From: Candidatus Omnitrophota bacterium
GTDB lineage: Bacteria; Omnitrophota; Gorgyraeia; Gygaellales; Profunditerraquicolaceae
DNA length: 23,520 bases
Assembly: GCA_026387255.1 (NCBI GenBank)
Contig: JAPLMA010000110.1
Coordinates: 1 to 23,520 of the forward strand
Reading direction: 5' to 3'
The position numbers and the translations under genes are program-made. The stretch's first letter is position 1, and every line of letters begins with the position of its first letter. The notes below the pieces were generated by a model. It saw only the letters and a list, made by a program, of their open reading frames with translations, ran no database searches and was not told the origin of the DNA. Shown here piece by piece: positions 6,977 through 14,116 of this stretch.

Positions 6977-7089
6977 TAGTAGACAGTGTATATATCCCTT
7001 TGTGGCTCAACTATTTGCAAAACAAATACAAAAAATGTATTTGTTTTGCAACCTAACTAACCCCAATGGTTTACATACACTGTCTACTA
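6977..7089. mobile_element. MITE-like nested inverted-repeat element between malQ and ttcA
   Basis: Two levels of symmetry are visible. The outer arms 6977-6991 and 7075-7089 are perfect 15-bp inverted repeats reading TAGTAGACAGTGTAT from each end, with partial match for a few more bases. Inside, 7015-7030 and 7036-7051 form a perfect 16-bp inverted repeat around a five-base A loop. The element is 113 bp, starts and ends with TA, and carries no coding capacity. Terminal repeats, TA ends and small size fit a non-autonomous element mobilised by an IS630/Tc1-mariner-type transposase, but no such transposase is in the window. Because the repeat ends in TA by symmetry, a target duplication cannot be proven. 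No U-tract follows the hairpin, so it is not a standard terminator. Confidence 0.6.
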
Positions 7090-7103
7090 TTTTTCTATTC
7101 TAT

Positions 7104-8909
7104 TTATATTCTACCTGAATCGACAACCATCTTGCGGATTTGCTGATTTAGCGGATGCGCAAGTAATTCCTCAAGGCTAAGCGGAAGCCGCAGCGACCAG
7201 TTTTTCGGGCTAATTGTACCCGGTACATTTACCCGATACTGATAGGGATCACCTTTAAAAATATCCGCCATGCTCAAATAATCTCTTATGGAATTAATAC
7301 AGAATATTGCCTGAGAGTTTAGGATAAATTTAATCATCTTAGTCAGTAGTTCTGCATTTGCCTCTTCGGTTATTGTTCCGCAGCAATCTAAAATTTTCCA
7401 CAGTTTTTCTTTTTCTCTAAAAGTGTTTTCATAAAGCTCAATAAAATCACCCACTTCATCTGTCCTTTTACCCAGCTCCCAAAGCAGCTTATCTATACTA
7501 TTAATCTCATCCCTCCAACGCAGACGCCCATGAAACGAAAGGCGGGGATCGAAAAGTTTTAAACTCACCTTGGCAAAATCTATTTTGCGTTCTTTACACT
7601 TTCTCATAAATAAACCCTGATCAACTGTACCGGCCTCATATTGCCACCAGGCCTTCCAATTAGTCGTATCATGAGTTGAAAGCATCGCCACAGCCAGCGT
7701 TCGATACTCCTGGGGCGCAAGAAAATCATGACGCCTGTTCCAGTCTTTTACCCAGCGCTGCACATCATTTCCGCAAATACCAAATTCCAATAAAGCATCA
7801 ATACAACATTTAGGAATTACACCTAAATCTTCCGCGCAAAGAAGCATCTTGGTATTTTTGACCAAAACGCTTAAAATCTTACGGCCATGCTCATTCCAAA
7901 TCTGCTCATCAAGCGGATCGAAAACTCCGTTAGCCCCCTGATTCTGTTCTGCATCATTATAAGGTATACTCCAGATACGAAAAAGACCGACAACATGGTC
8001 AATCCTTAAAATATTATAAAACTCCTGCGCGTATTTTAATTTCTCTTTTATATAGCGATAATTATCCCTAGCAATCGCCTCCCAATTATAAGTAGGCATT
8101 CCCCAGCGCTGCCCTAAAGCCGCATACATATCCGGAGGAGCCCCGGCAGCAAAATCAAGTTTAAAGAATTCCGTATGCACCCAAACATCCGCGCTATCCC
8201 GGGAAACCAACACCGGCAGATCACCTTTTAGAAGAATATTATTTTTCGCCGCATACTCAGCGGCAGACTTAAACTGCTTAAAAATAATCCACTGCAACCA
8301 TATTTGAAAAGTTATTTTTTCAATATTATCCCGTTGGAATTCTTCTAAAGCGAAAGGCTCGCGATTCCTAAATTTCTCTTCCCACTCATACCAAGGCTTA
8401 CCCTGATAATGTTCTTTTAACGTTTTAAAAAGCGCAAAATCAAATAACCAATAAGAATTCTTCCGCTGGAACTCTTCAAAATCTAACTCCTCACTTAAAT
8501 CTTGAGTTAAATAAACATCAAAAAGCAACTGTAACTTAGCATTCTTTAGCGAATAATCAACATGCGAATTGGAATCAGTTTTAGGCTCAAATTTTATTTC
8601 TCTTAAAACAGGAAAATCTCCTAAGCAAATATATGCTGGCTCAAGCGCAAAAGAACTTATTGCATCATAGGGGCAATACAACGGTCCGACTTCATTCATT
8701 GGTAAAAGTTGAATTATAGAGTTGCCCGTTAACTTTGCCCAATCGATAAGAAGCCTTAAATCCCTAAGATCACCAATACCAAAACTGTCTTTAGAATACA
8801 CAGTAAATAGCGGAATTAAAACCCCGGCGCGTTTTTTAAAGCCGATTGCGCTCCAGTTTTCTTTAGATATATTGTTAGATAGAGATTCTGCGATGGGATC
8901 TAGCGGCAT
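7104..8909 (-). CDS. malQ: 4-alpha-glucanotransferase (GH77 amylomaltase)
   Basis: The 601-residue protein is a GH77 enzyme that moves alpha-1,4-glucan segments between acceptors, releasing glucose from maltooligosaccharides or glycogen in the cytoplasm. The diagnostic G-A-P-P-D-M-Y-A-A-L-G-Q-R-W-G-M-P-x-Y-N-W stretch is at residues 257-276. The catalytic residues are in place: nucleophile D304 in L-R-I-D-H-V-V-G-L-F-R, acid/base E360 in C-A-E-D-L-G-V-I-P and the stabilising D414 in S-T-H-D-T-T-N-W. Length is in the upper part of the GH77 range. The start lies 9 bp after the prepilin peptidase stop. Glucan handling fits with the glycolysis genes pfkA and fba in the same window, though they are not adjacent. 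Confidence 0.95.
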   Translation of the reverse strand: MPLDPIAESLSNNISKENWSAIGFKKRAGVLIPLFTVYSKDSFGIGDLRDLRLLIDWAKLTGNSIIQLLPMNEVGPLYCPYDAISSFALEPAYICLGDFPVLREIKFEPKTDSNSHVDYSLKNAKLQLLFDVYLTQDLSEELDFEEFQRKNSYWLFDFALFKTLKEHYQGKPWYEWEEKFRNREPFALEEFQRDNIEKITFQIWLQWIIFKQFKSAAEYAAKNNILLKGDLPVLVSRDSADVWVHTEFFKLDFAAGAPPDMYAALGQRWGMPTYNWEAIARDNYRYIKEKLKYAQEFYNILRIDHVVGLFRIWSIPYNDAEQNQGANGVFDPLDEQIWNEHGRKILSVLVKNTKMLLCAEDLGVIPKCCIDALLEFGICGNDVQRWVKDWNRRHDFLAPQEYRTLAVAMLSTHDTTNWKAWWQYEAGTVDQGLFMRKCKERKIDFAKVSLKLFDPRLSFHGRLRWRDEINSIDKLLWELGKRTDEVGDFIELYENTFREKEKLWKILDCCGTITEEANAELLTKMIKFILNSQAIFCINSIRDYLSMADIFKGDPYQYRVNVPGTISPKNWSLRLPLSLEELLAHPLNQQIRKMVVDSGRI

Positions 8910-8918
8910 TTTCTCTAA

Positions 8919-9731
8919 TTACCTGAGGGGTAGGATTAACTGAATTATTTTATCATACCAAAATAATGATACCAGTGCTGCTAAAGATAAAAATGGTCCA
9001 TAGGGAATAGTGTGGTCTTTCTTTGTAACTAGATTGATGATGCCGATAACTAACCCTAAAAAAGGCGCTAGAAAAAATGTAAGTAATGCTTTTTGCGGAC
9101 CCATAAACGCACCGATCATCGCCATTAGCTTTACATCCCCTCCACCCATAGATTCGGTTTCACCATTAACCGCTGGACGCCGGAGCAGCTTAAAATAAAC
9201 AAGGTCAAAAAGTACACCCGTAAGATAAATAATCCCGCCGCCAACAATTATGCCAAGAAAAGAATGCTGCATCGGTAAAAAGCTGAATCTTAAAGGGCTC
9301 AATGTGAATCCGGTTATAGAAACCATAATAAAACCGAGAATCATCCCTCCGATTGATACTTCATCGGGAATAATACGATGCGGGATATCTATAAAGGTCG
9401 CAATGATTAACCCCCAAAACATAACCATGTACAGAAAAAATTCGTAATTTAATCCAAAACGAGCAAAAAGCGCAACCATTAAAAACGCAGTTAATAACTC
9501 CACCAAAGGATAACGCAAAGATATCTTTTCTTTACAGCTTCGGCACCTCCCTTTCAACAAGAGATAGCTTATAAAAGGGATATTATCATAACCGGGTATT
9601 CTTTTCTGGCATTTTGGGCAATGCGAGCGGGGCCAAACAACAGACTCATTTTTAGGCATACGATGAATACAAACATTCAAGAAACTACCCACGATAGAAC
9701 CAAAAACAAAAACAATTATTTTGGCAATCAT
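8919..9731 (-). CDS. pilD: Type IV prepilin peptidase / N-methyltransferase (PilD/GspO family)
   Basis: The 270-residue integral membrane protein has about seven hydrophobic segments. It has the N-terminal cytoplasmic domain with two cysteine pairs (C38-P-K-C41 and C63-R-S-C66) seen in bifunctional prepilin peptidase/methylases. The two active-site aspartates fit D115 in F-I-D-I-P-H-R-I-I-P-D and D199 in G-G-G-D-V-K-L. It cleaves and N-methylates type IV pilins or type II secretion pseudopilins at the inner membrane. No pilin or secretion genes are nearby, as is common for pilD. The gene overlaps the aroE stop by 4 bp (ATGA), a pairing that probably reflects cotranscription and not a shared pathway. 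Confidence 0.93.
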   Translation of the reverse strand: MIAKIIVFVFGSIVGSFLNVCIHRMPKNESVVWPRSHCPKCQKRIPGYDNIPFISYLLLKGRCRSCKEKISLRYPLVELLTAFLMVALFARFGLNYEFFLYMVMFWGLIIATFIDIPHRIIPDEVSIGGMILGFIMVSITGFTLSPLRFSFLPMQHSFLGIIVGGGIIYLTGVLFDLVYFKLLRRPAVNGETESMGGGDVKLMAMIGAFMGPQKALLTFFLAPFLGLVIGIINLVTKKDHTIPYGPFLSLAALVSLFWYDKIIQLILPLR

Positions 9732-10576
9732 ATCTTCTGCGCTCCTTTAATAAGTGCCTCTTGCATAATTTTTACCGGAGGTTTTTTACCGGTAAAATAT
9801 TTAAAAGCAAAAACTCCCTGATATAAAAGCATACCTAAGCCATTGGAACAATTTAATCCATATTTTCTAGCTAAACTGATTAATTTCGTTTCCGCAGGAT
9901 CGTAAATAAGATCATAAACAAAAAGCCCTTTATGCAACCAACTCTCATTAATTAGGCAAGGGTCGCCTGAATGCATCCCCACCGGAGTTGCATTGATCAA
10001 TAAATCCTTTTGGCCAATCTTTAAATCTTCAATCCGCGTAGCAACATCAAATCTCGTGTGCGCAAAATTAGAGCTTAGCCTCTTAAAAAGGCTTAAAGAC
10101 TTAAACTTATCAATATCATAAATACATAGCTCTAGAACCTTCATTTTTGCTAAAGCAAAACAAACTGCTTTAGCTGCCCCGCCTGCTCCGATTATCGCTA
10201 CCCGATAAGGCTTAACCTTTAATTCCTTAAGGTGCCCGGCAAAACCCAGATAATCCGTATTAAAACCTTTTAACTTACCATTCCTAGACACCACCACGGT
10301 ATTCACTGCGCCAATCTCCTGAGCTCCTACTGAGAGGCTATTCAGATAAGGTATAACTTTTTCTTTATAAGGTATAGTTACGTTAAAGGCGCGGATATTC
10401 TTCTTTTTTATATTTAGAAAAAACTCTGCTAACTTTTCAAAATTAACTTCAAATAATTTATATCGCGCTTTTATTTTTAAGCTACGCAAACCCGCATTGT
10501 GCATAGACGGCGAAAGGCTGTGTTTGATCGGATAACCCAAAAGACCAAAGGTAAGGCTTTTTACTTGCGGTTTCAT
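9728..10576 (-). CDS. aroE: Shikimate dehydrogenase
   Basis: The 282-residue protein reduces 3-dehydroshikimate to shikimate with NADPH in the cytoplasm, on the way to chorismate and aromatic amino acids. Shikimate-site motifs are L-G-Y-P-I-K-H-S-L-S-P-S-M-H-N near residue 13, the catalytic K71 in N-V-T-I-P-Y-K-E and D108 in F-N-T-D-Y-L-G-F. The nucleotide-binding motif is G-A-G-G-A-A-K-A (residues 130-137). The substitution of Y for the usual F in F-N-T-D-Y-x-G-F is within family variation. The gene overlaps its neighbours on both sides by 4 bp. No other aromatic-pathway gene is in the window. Confidence 0.95.
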   Translation of the reverse strand: MKPQVKSLTFGLLGYPIKHSLSPSMHNAGLRSLKIKARYKLFEVNFEKLAEFFLNIKKKNIRAFNVTIPYKEKVIPYLNSLSVGAQEIGAVNTVVVSRNGKLKGFNTDYLGFAGHLKELKVKPYRVAIIGAGGAAKAVCFALAKMKVLELCIYDIDKFKSLSLFKRLSSNFAHTRFDVATRIEDLKIGQKDLLINATPVGMHSGDPCLINESWLHKGLFVYDLIYDPAETKLISLARKYGLNCSNGLGMLLYQGVFAFKYFTGKKPPVKIMQEALIKGAQKI

Positions 10577-11019
10577 TTCTTTAAAATAACCTGGAACAAT
10601 GACTCCCAGTGAGTGTTTTGATAACGCGAAAAAATATCCGGATAGAGATTAATTAATTCTTGGGCTATCTCATTAAAAGTAAGCTGCCTATTTTTTTCAG
10701 GTAATCCTTCACCAGTGTACTCCCGAGGAAATTCTCCGTAAAAAAGTTCCCAGAACTTTACCCATTCCTCCTTACTAAAGCTTTTAAAGGGCTCAGAAAA
10801 ATAAAGTTTTAGCTCTGTTTCTTGAACCAAAGTGCTGAGCGGCCGATCGCGAAATTCAGACGCGGATGTATCTGGACTAATATTACCGACTACAACTTCA
10901 GCTTTGTGAAGATTAAACTGCAGGAATGATCGAATCGATTCATGATATATAAATACAAAGGCCAAGAGTATAAAACCCGTAAGCAACATTAATCTTACGA
11001 TTAATTTATTATTCTGCAT
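10573..11019 (-). CDS. Unknown protein with an N-terminal membrane anchor
   Basis: I do not recognise this 148-residue protein. It begins with a basic stretch and one hydrophobic segment (about residues 8-25), consistent with a signal anchor that places most of the protein outside the cytoplasm. The remainder is charged and has several aromatic clusters (F-S-K-E-E-W-V-K-F-W-E-L-F-Y-G) and no cysteines. The start overlaps the leuA end by 11 bp and the stop overlaps aroE by 4 bp, so the reading frame is embedded in a coupled operon. That and its length support it as a real gene. Its place before aroE and the prepilin peptidase gives no clear function. Confidence 0.7.
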   Translation of the reverse strand: MQNNKLIVRLMLLTGFILLAFVFIYHESIRSFLQFNLHKAEVVVGNISPDTSASEFRDRPLSTLVQETELKLYFSEPFKSFSKEEWVKFWELFYGEFPREYTGEGLPEKNRQLTFNEIAQELINLYPDIFSRYQNTHWESLFQVILKK

Positions 11020-12511
11020 ATTTATTTACCGCGTTTAGATAAGCAAAAATGGAGGCCTCGATAATATCTGTGCTTGAGCCACTCCCGCTAATAATCGCAT
11101 CTTTTATCTTTAGCCTCAGACTTACCTGACCCAAAGCATCCTTGCCTGAGGTAACCGCCTCCAGGCGAAAATCTTCCAATTTCGCTTTAAAGCCGGTAAT
11201 TTTATCTATAGCTTTAAAACAGGCGTCCACTGGTCCGTCACCGGAAGAAACTTTGGATATCTTCTTACCGCCTTTAATCAAAATAACTCCGGACACAGGC
11301 TTAATCTTAGTGCCAGAATTAATTTCAAAACTATCCAGCTTCCAGATAAGCTTGCCGACGCAGATTTCATCCTCAACAATCGCCCTTAGATCATCATCGA
11401 AAATATCCTTTTTTTTGTCGGATAAATCTTTAAAACGGCAAAAGGCTTTATCCACCTGCTCTTTGTTTAAATTATAACCTATTTTTTTCAATCTTTCATT
11501 AAAAGCATGCCGGCCGGAATGCTTGCCTAAGACCATTCCCTCTACAACAAAACCCACATCTTCTCCGCGGATAATTTCATAAGTAGAACGCTCCTTAAGC
11601 ACACCATCCTGGTGAATACCGGACTCATGCCTGAAGGCATTGCCTCCGACAATAGCTTTATTCGGAGCAACGACAAAACCAGTGAGTTTACTTACCAAGC
11701 GGCTAACTTTATAAATATTCTTTTTATGAATACCGGTTTTTAAACCGGAATATATGTCTTTGCGCGTATCTATACTCATCACGATTTCTTCCAGAGAAGC
11801 ATTTCCGGCGCGCTCTCCGATGCCATTAATCGTGCACTCTACCTGGCGGGCGCCGGATTTGATCGCCGACAAAGAATTAGCTACTGCCAAACCCAAATCA
11901 TTATGACAATGCACCGAGATAATTGCCCGATCAATATTAGGCACGTTTTCCTTAATCGCTCTAACCAACCTGCCATATTCTTCGGGTTCAGTATAACCTA
12001 CAGTATCCGGTATATTAACGGTAGTTGCTCCGGCTTTAATTACCGCTTCAATTACCTGAAAAAGAAAATCTTTTTGGCTGCGCGAAGCATCCTCCGGAGA
12101 GAATTCAATATCCGAACAAAATTTTTTGGCATAGCTTACTGACTCCACAGCTAGTCGAATAATTTCGCCTTCGGCTTTTTTTAACTTATATTGCATATGT
12201 ATTTTTGATGTCGCTAAAAATATATGGATACGCGGCCTCCGGGCAAGTTTAGTTGCCTCTACCGCAGCATCAATATCTTTTTTGATTGCCCGGGCAAGGC
12301 CACAGACAACCGGAAGTTTAATGTTTTTAGCGATTGCCTGCACAGCAGTAAAATCACCTTTAGAAGAGACAGGAAATCCTGCCTCAATAACATCAACCCC
12401 CAAATTCTCAAGCGCCCCGGCCACTTCCAGTTTTTCCTTATAATTCAAAGAAGCACCCGGAGCCTGCTCGCCGTCCCTTAAGGTTGTATCGAAGATTATT
12501 ATTTTATCCAT
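11009..12511 (-). CDS. leuA: 2-isopropylmalate synthase
   Basis: The 500-residue enzyme condenses acetyl-CoA with 2-oxoisovalerate, the first committed step of leucine synthesis. The N-terminal TIM barrel opens with D-T-T-L-R-D-G-E-Q-A-P-G. Metal ligands H201 and H203 lie in S-V-H-C-H-N-D-L-G-L-A, followed by N-G-I-G-E-R-A-G-N. A linker and a C-terminal LeuA regulatory domain follow (to residue 500), which normally gives leucine feedback control. Related citramalate and homocitrate synthases share the barrel, but the ilv neighbours and the overall layout favour isopropylmalate. The start has no visible Shine-Dalgarno (the upstream bases are AATAAATTAACC), and a long hairpin lies in the 120-bp gap before it. 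Confidence 0.93.
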   Translation of the reverse strand: MDKIIIFDTTLRDGEQAPGASLNYKEKLEVAGALENLGVDVIEAGFPVSSKGDFTAVQAIAKNIKLPVVCGLARAIKKDIDAAVEATKLARRPRIHIFLATSKIHMQYKLKKAEGEIIRLAVESVSYAKKFCSDIEFSPEDASRSQKDFLFQVIEAVIKAGATTVNIPDTVGYTEPEEYGRLVRAIKENVPNIDRAIISVHCHNDLGLAVANSLSAIKSGARQVECTINGIGERAGNASLEEIVMSIDTRKDIYSGLKTGIHKKNIYKVSRLVSKLTGFVVAPNKAIVGGNAFRHESGIHQDGVLKERSTYEIIRGEDVGFVVEGMVLGKHSGRHAFNERLKKIGYNLNKEQVDKAFCRFKDLSDKKKDIFDDDLRAIVEDEICVGKLIWKLDSFEINSGTKIKPVSGVILIKGGKKISKVSSGDGPVDACFKAIDKITGFKAKLEDFRLEAVTSGKDALGQVSLRLKIKDAIISGSGSSTDIIEASIFAYLNAVNKYAE

Positions 12512-12538
12512 GGTTAATTTATTATATTGTTGTTTTAG

Positions 12539-12610
12539 ATTTTACGGATGACTTGGGTGTTTTCGCAGCGCGTCAGCGCAAGAAAATACCTAAGACAGGA
12601 CCCGTAAAAT
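12539..12610 (-). other. Long imperfect hairpin in the ilvC-leuA gap
   Basis: The 120-bp gap between ilvC and leuA contains a 72-base stem-loop. The outer arms 12539-12547 and 12602-12610 pair perfectly over 9 bp. The middle arms 12550-12564 and 12582-12596 pair over 15 positions with about three mismatches, and a GCGC/GCGC stem closes around a four-base loop. No U-run follows on the minus strand, so it is not a plain intrinsic terminator. It could be an mRNA processing or stabilising structure, a leuA control element or a decayed small transposable element. The pairing is directly visible; the role is unknown. Confidence 0.6.
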
Positions 12611-12631
12611 TTGATCTACAATTTACAATCT

Positions 12632-13624
12632 TTACTTTTTCATCCAGGGCATCATTTCCCTTAATTGTTTGCCCACCTTTTCAATTAAGTGTTCATCGCC
12701 AGCTTTGATTAAACTGTCAAAATTCTTGCGTCCGGTTTCATTCTCTTTAATCCATTCCCTGGCAAATTTTCCGGATTTAATTTCCTTAAGAATCTTTTGC
12801 ATTTCCTTGCGTGTTTTTTGCGTAATAATTCTCGGTCCGCGAGTTAAATCGCCATAACAAGCAGTATTGGAAACTCCTCTGCGCATCCCCGAGATACCGC
12901 GCTCCTGAATCAAATCCGTAATCAATTTTAATTCATGCAAAACTTCAAAATAAGCAATCTCCGGCTGATAACCGGCATCAATTAAAGTATCAAAACCCGC
13001 CTTAATCAATTCACTTACTCCGCCGCAAAGTACTGCCTGTTCGCCAAAAAGATCGGTTTCGGTCTCCTCATCAAAAGTAGTTTCAATTACCCCGGCGGTG
13101 GTAGCTTTAAGTCCTTTGGCATAAGCTAAAGCTAAATCTTTAGCCTGACCGCTGGCATCCTGATAAATTGCGATTAATGAAGGCACGCCCTTACCTTCTT
13201 CATACATTTTTCTCACCAAAGCGCCCGGACCTTTAGGAGCCACCATAAATACATCAACATTTTTCGGAGGCTTGATCTGCTTAAAACGAATATTAAAACC
13301 ATGAGAAAAACAAAGCGCTTTGCCTTTTTTTAAATTCGGTTTAATCGATTCCTGATAAACCTTAGCCTGCAGATGATCCTGAGTAAGAATTTGAATAATA
13401 TCCGCAGATTTCGCCGCTTCCGCCGCACTCACCGGAGTGAACCCATCCTGCGTGGCCTGTTGAAAATTAGGAGTTCCTTGGACCTCTGAAACCACTACCC
13501 TTATTCCCGAATCACGCAGGCATAATGACTGGCCGCGGCCCTGGATACCATAACCGATAATTGCCACCGTTTTATCTTTTAATAAATTTAAATCCGCATC
13601 CTTGTCATAATAAATCTTTGCCAT
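12632..13624 (-). CDS. ilvC: Ketol-acid reductoisomerase (class I)
   Basis: The 330-residue class I enzyme converts acetolactate to dihydroxyisovalerate, using Mg2+ and a nicotinamide cofactor, in valine, leucine and isoleucine synthesis. The Rossmann motif is G-Y-G-I-Q-G (residues 24-29), and the metal-binding region E-T-F-D-E-E-T-E-T-D-L-F-G-E-Q is present. The cofactor loop after the second strand reads V-V-V-S-E-V-Q-G-T-P-N-F, where common NADPH enzymes have a G-L-R-x-G-S pattern. The acidic E47 and the lack of arginine suggest NADH use. A GGAAGGA Shine-Dalgarno precedes the ATG. It lies 18 bp after ilvN in the ilvD-B-N-C-leuA run. Confidence 0.95.
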   Translation of the reverse strand: MAKIYYDKDADLNLLKDKTVAIIGYGIQGRGQSLCLRDSGIRVVVSEVQGTPNFQQATQDGFTPVSAAEAAKSADIIQILTQDHLQAKVYQESIKPNLKKGKALCFSHGFNIRFKQIKPPKNVDVFMVAPKGPGALVRKMYEEGKGVPSLIAIYQDASGQAKDLALAYAKGLKATTAGVIETTFDEETETDLFGEQAVLCGGVSELIKAGFDTLIDAGYQPEIAYFEVLHELKLITDLIQERGISGMRRGVSNTACYGDLTRGPRIITQKTRKEMQKILKEIKSGKFAREWIKENETGRKNFDSLIKAGDEHLIEKVGKQLREMMPWMKK

Positions 13625-13642
13625 TTTATTATTCCTTCCTTT

Positions 13643-14116
13643 CTAATTGCTGATTGCCAATTTTCCTGTTCTCACTAATTCCTTAATCCCAAATTTATCC
13701 AATTCCTCCAAAAGCGCTTTTATCTGCTGTTCATCGCCTACTGCCTCGACAGTCGCGGTATCCGCTTTATGATGAACAATTTTACCCACAAACTTTTCAA
13801 AAATTGCCTCAAGTTTAGGTTTATCCTTTGCGGCGTAATTTATTTTTGCCAAAATCAGTTCGCGGTCAAGATGATCTTTTTTGGTAAAATCTGTAACCGT
13901 AATCACATCGATTAATTTATTTAACTGCTTGTGAATCTGTTCTAAGACTTTTTCGTCTTTAGCTTCCACTACAATAGTCATATAGGATATCTGGGGGTCA
14001 AAGGTTTCAGAAACTGCTAAGGAGGCAATATTATAACCCCGTGCGCTGAATAATCCTGCTATGCGCGCTAAAACTCCGAATTTATTCTCTACTAATACCG
14101 AGATTGTATGTCGCAT
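13643..14116 (-). CDS. ilvN: Acetolactate synthase small (regulatory) subunit
   Basis: The 157-residue protein has the N-terminal ACT domain of acetohydroxyacid synthase regulatory subunits: H-T-I-S-V-L-V-E-N-K-F-G-V-L-A-R-I-A-G-L-F-S, then R-G-Y-N-I-A-S-L. A C-terminal ACT-like domain follows, with the conserved R-E-L-I-L-A-K-I. It binds the catalytic subunit and typically gives valine feedback inhibition. The length matches IlvN/IlvH of about 160 residues. The start codon overlaps the ilvB stop by one base (TAATG), so the two subunits are translationally coupled. Confidence 0.95.
   Translation of the reverse strand: MRHTISVLVENKFGVLARIAGLFSARGYNIASLAVSETFDPQISYMTIVVEAKDEKVLEQIHKQLNKLIDVITVTDFTKKDHLDRELILAKINYAAKDKPKLEAIFEKFVGKIVHHKADTATVEAVGDEQQIKALLEELDKFGIKELVRTGKLAISN

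Noticed and set aside
6963..7010. A longer TTG-started N-terminus for ttcA
   Set aside because: These codons fall inside the inverted-repeat element and the start is a TTG without a Shine-Dalgarno. The ATG at 6962 or 6956 fits the enzyme family better.
7015..7051. Intrinsic terminator after malQ
   Set aside because: The 16-bp hairpin is perfect but AT-rich and no U-run follows on the minus strand. It is better explained as the core of the nested inverted-repeat element, although it may still affect transcription.
12521..12526. A TATAAT box just before leuA as a promoter
   Set aside because: No TTGACA-like box lies 15-19 bp upstream, and transcription would start at or inside the start codon. 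AT-rich spacers often contain TATAAT by chance.
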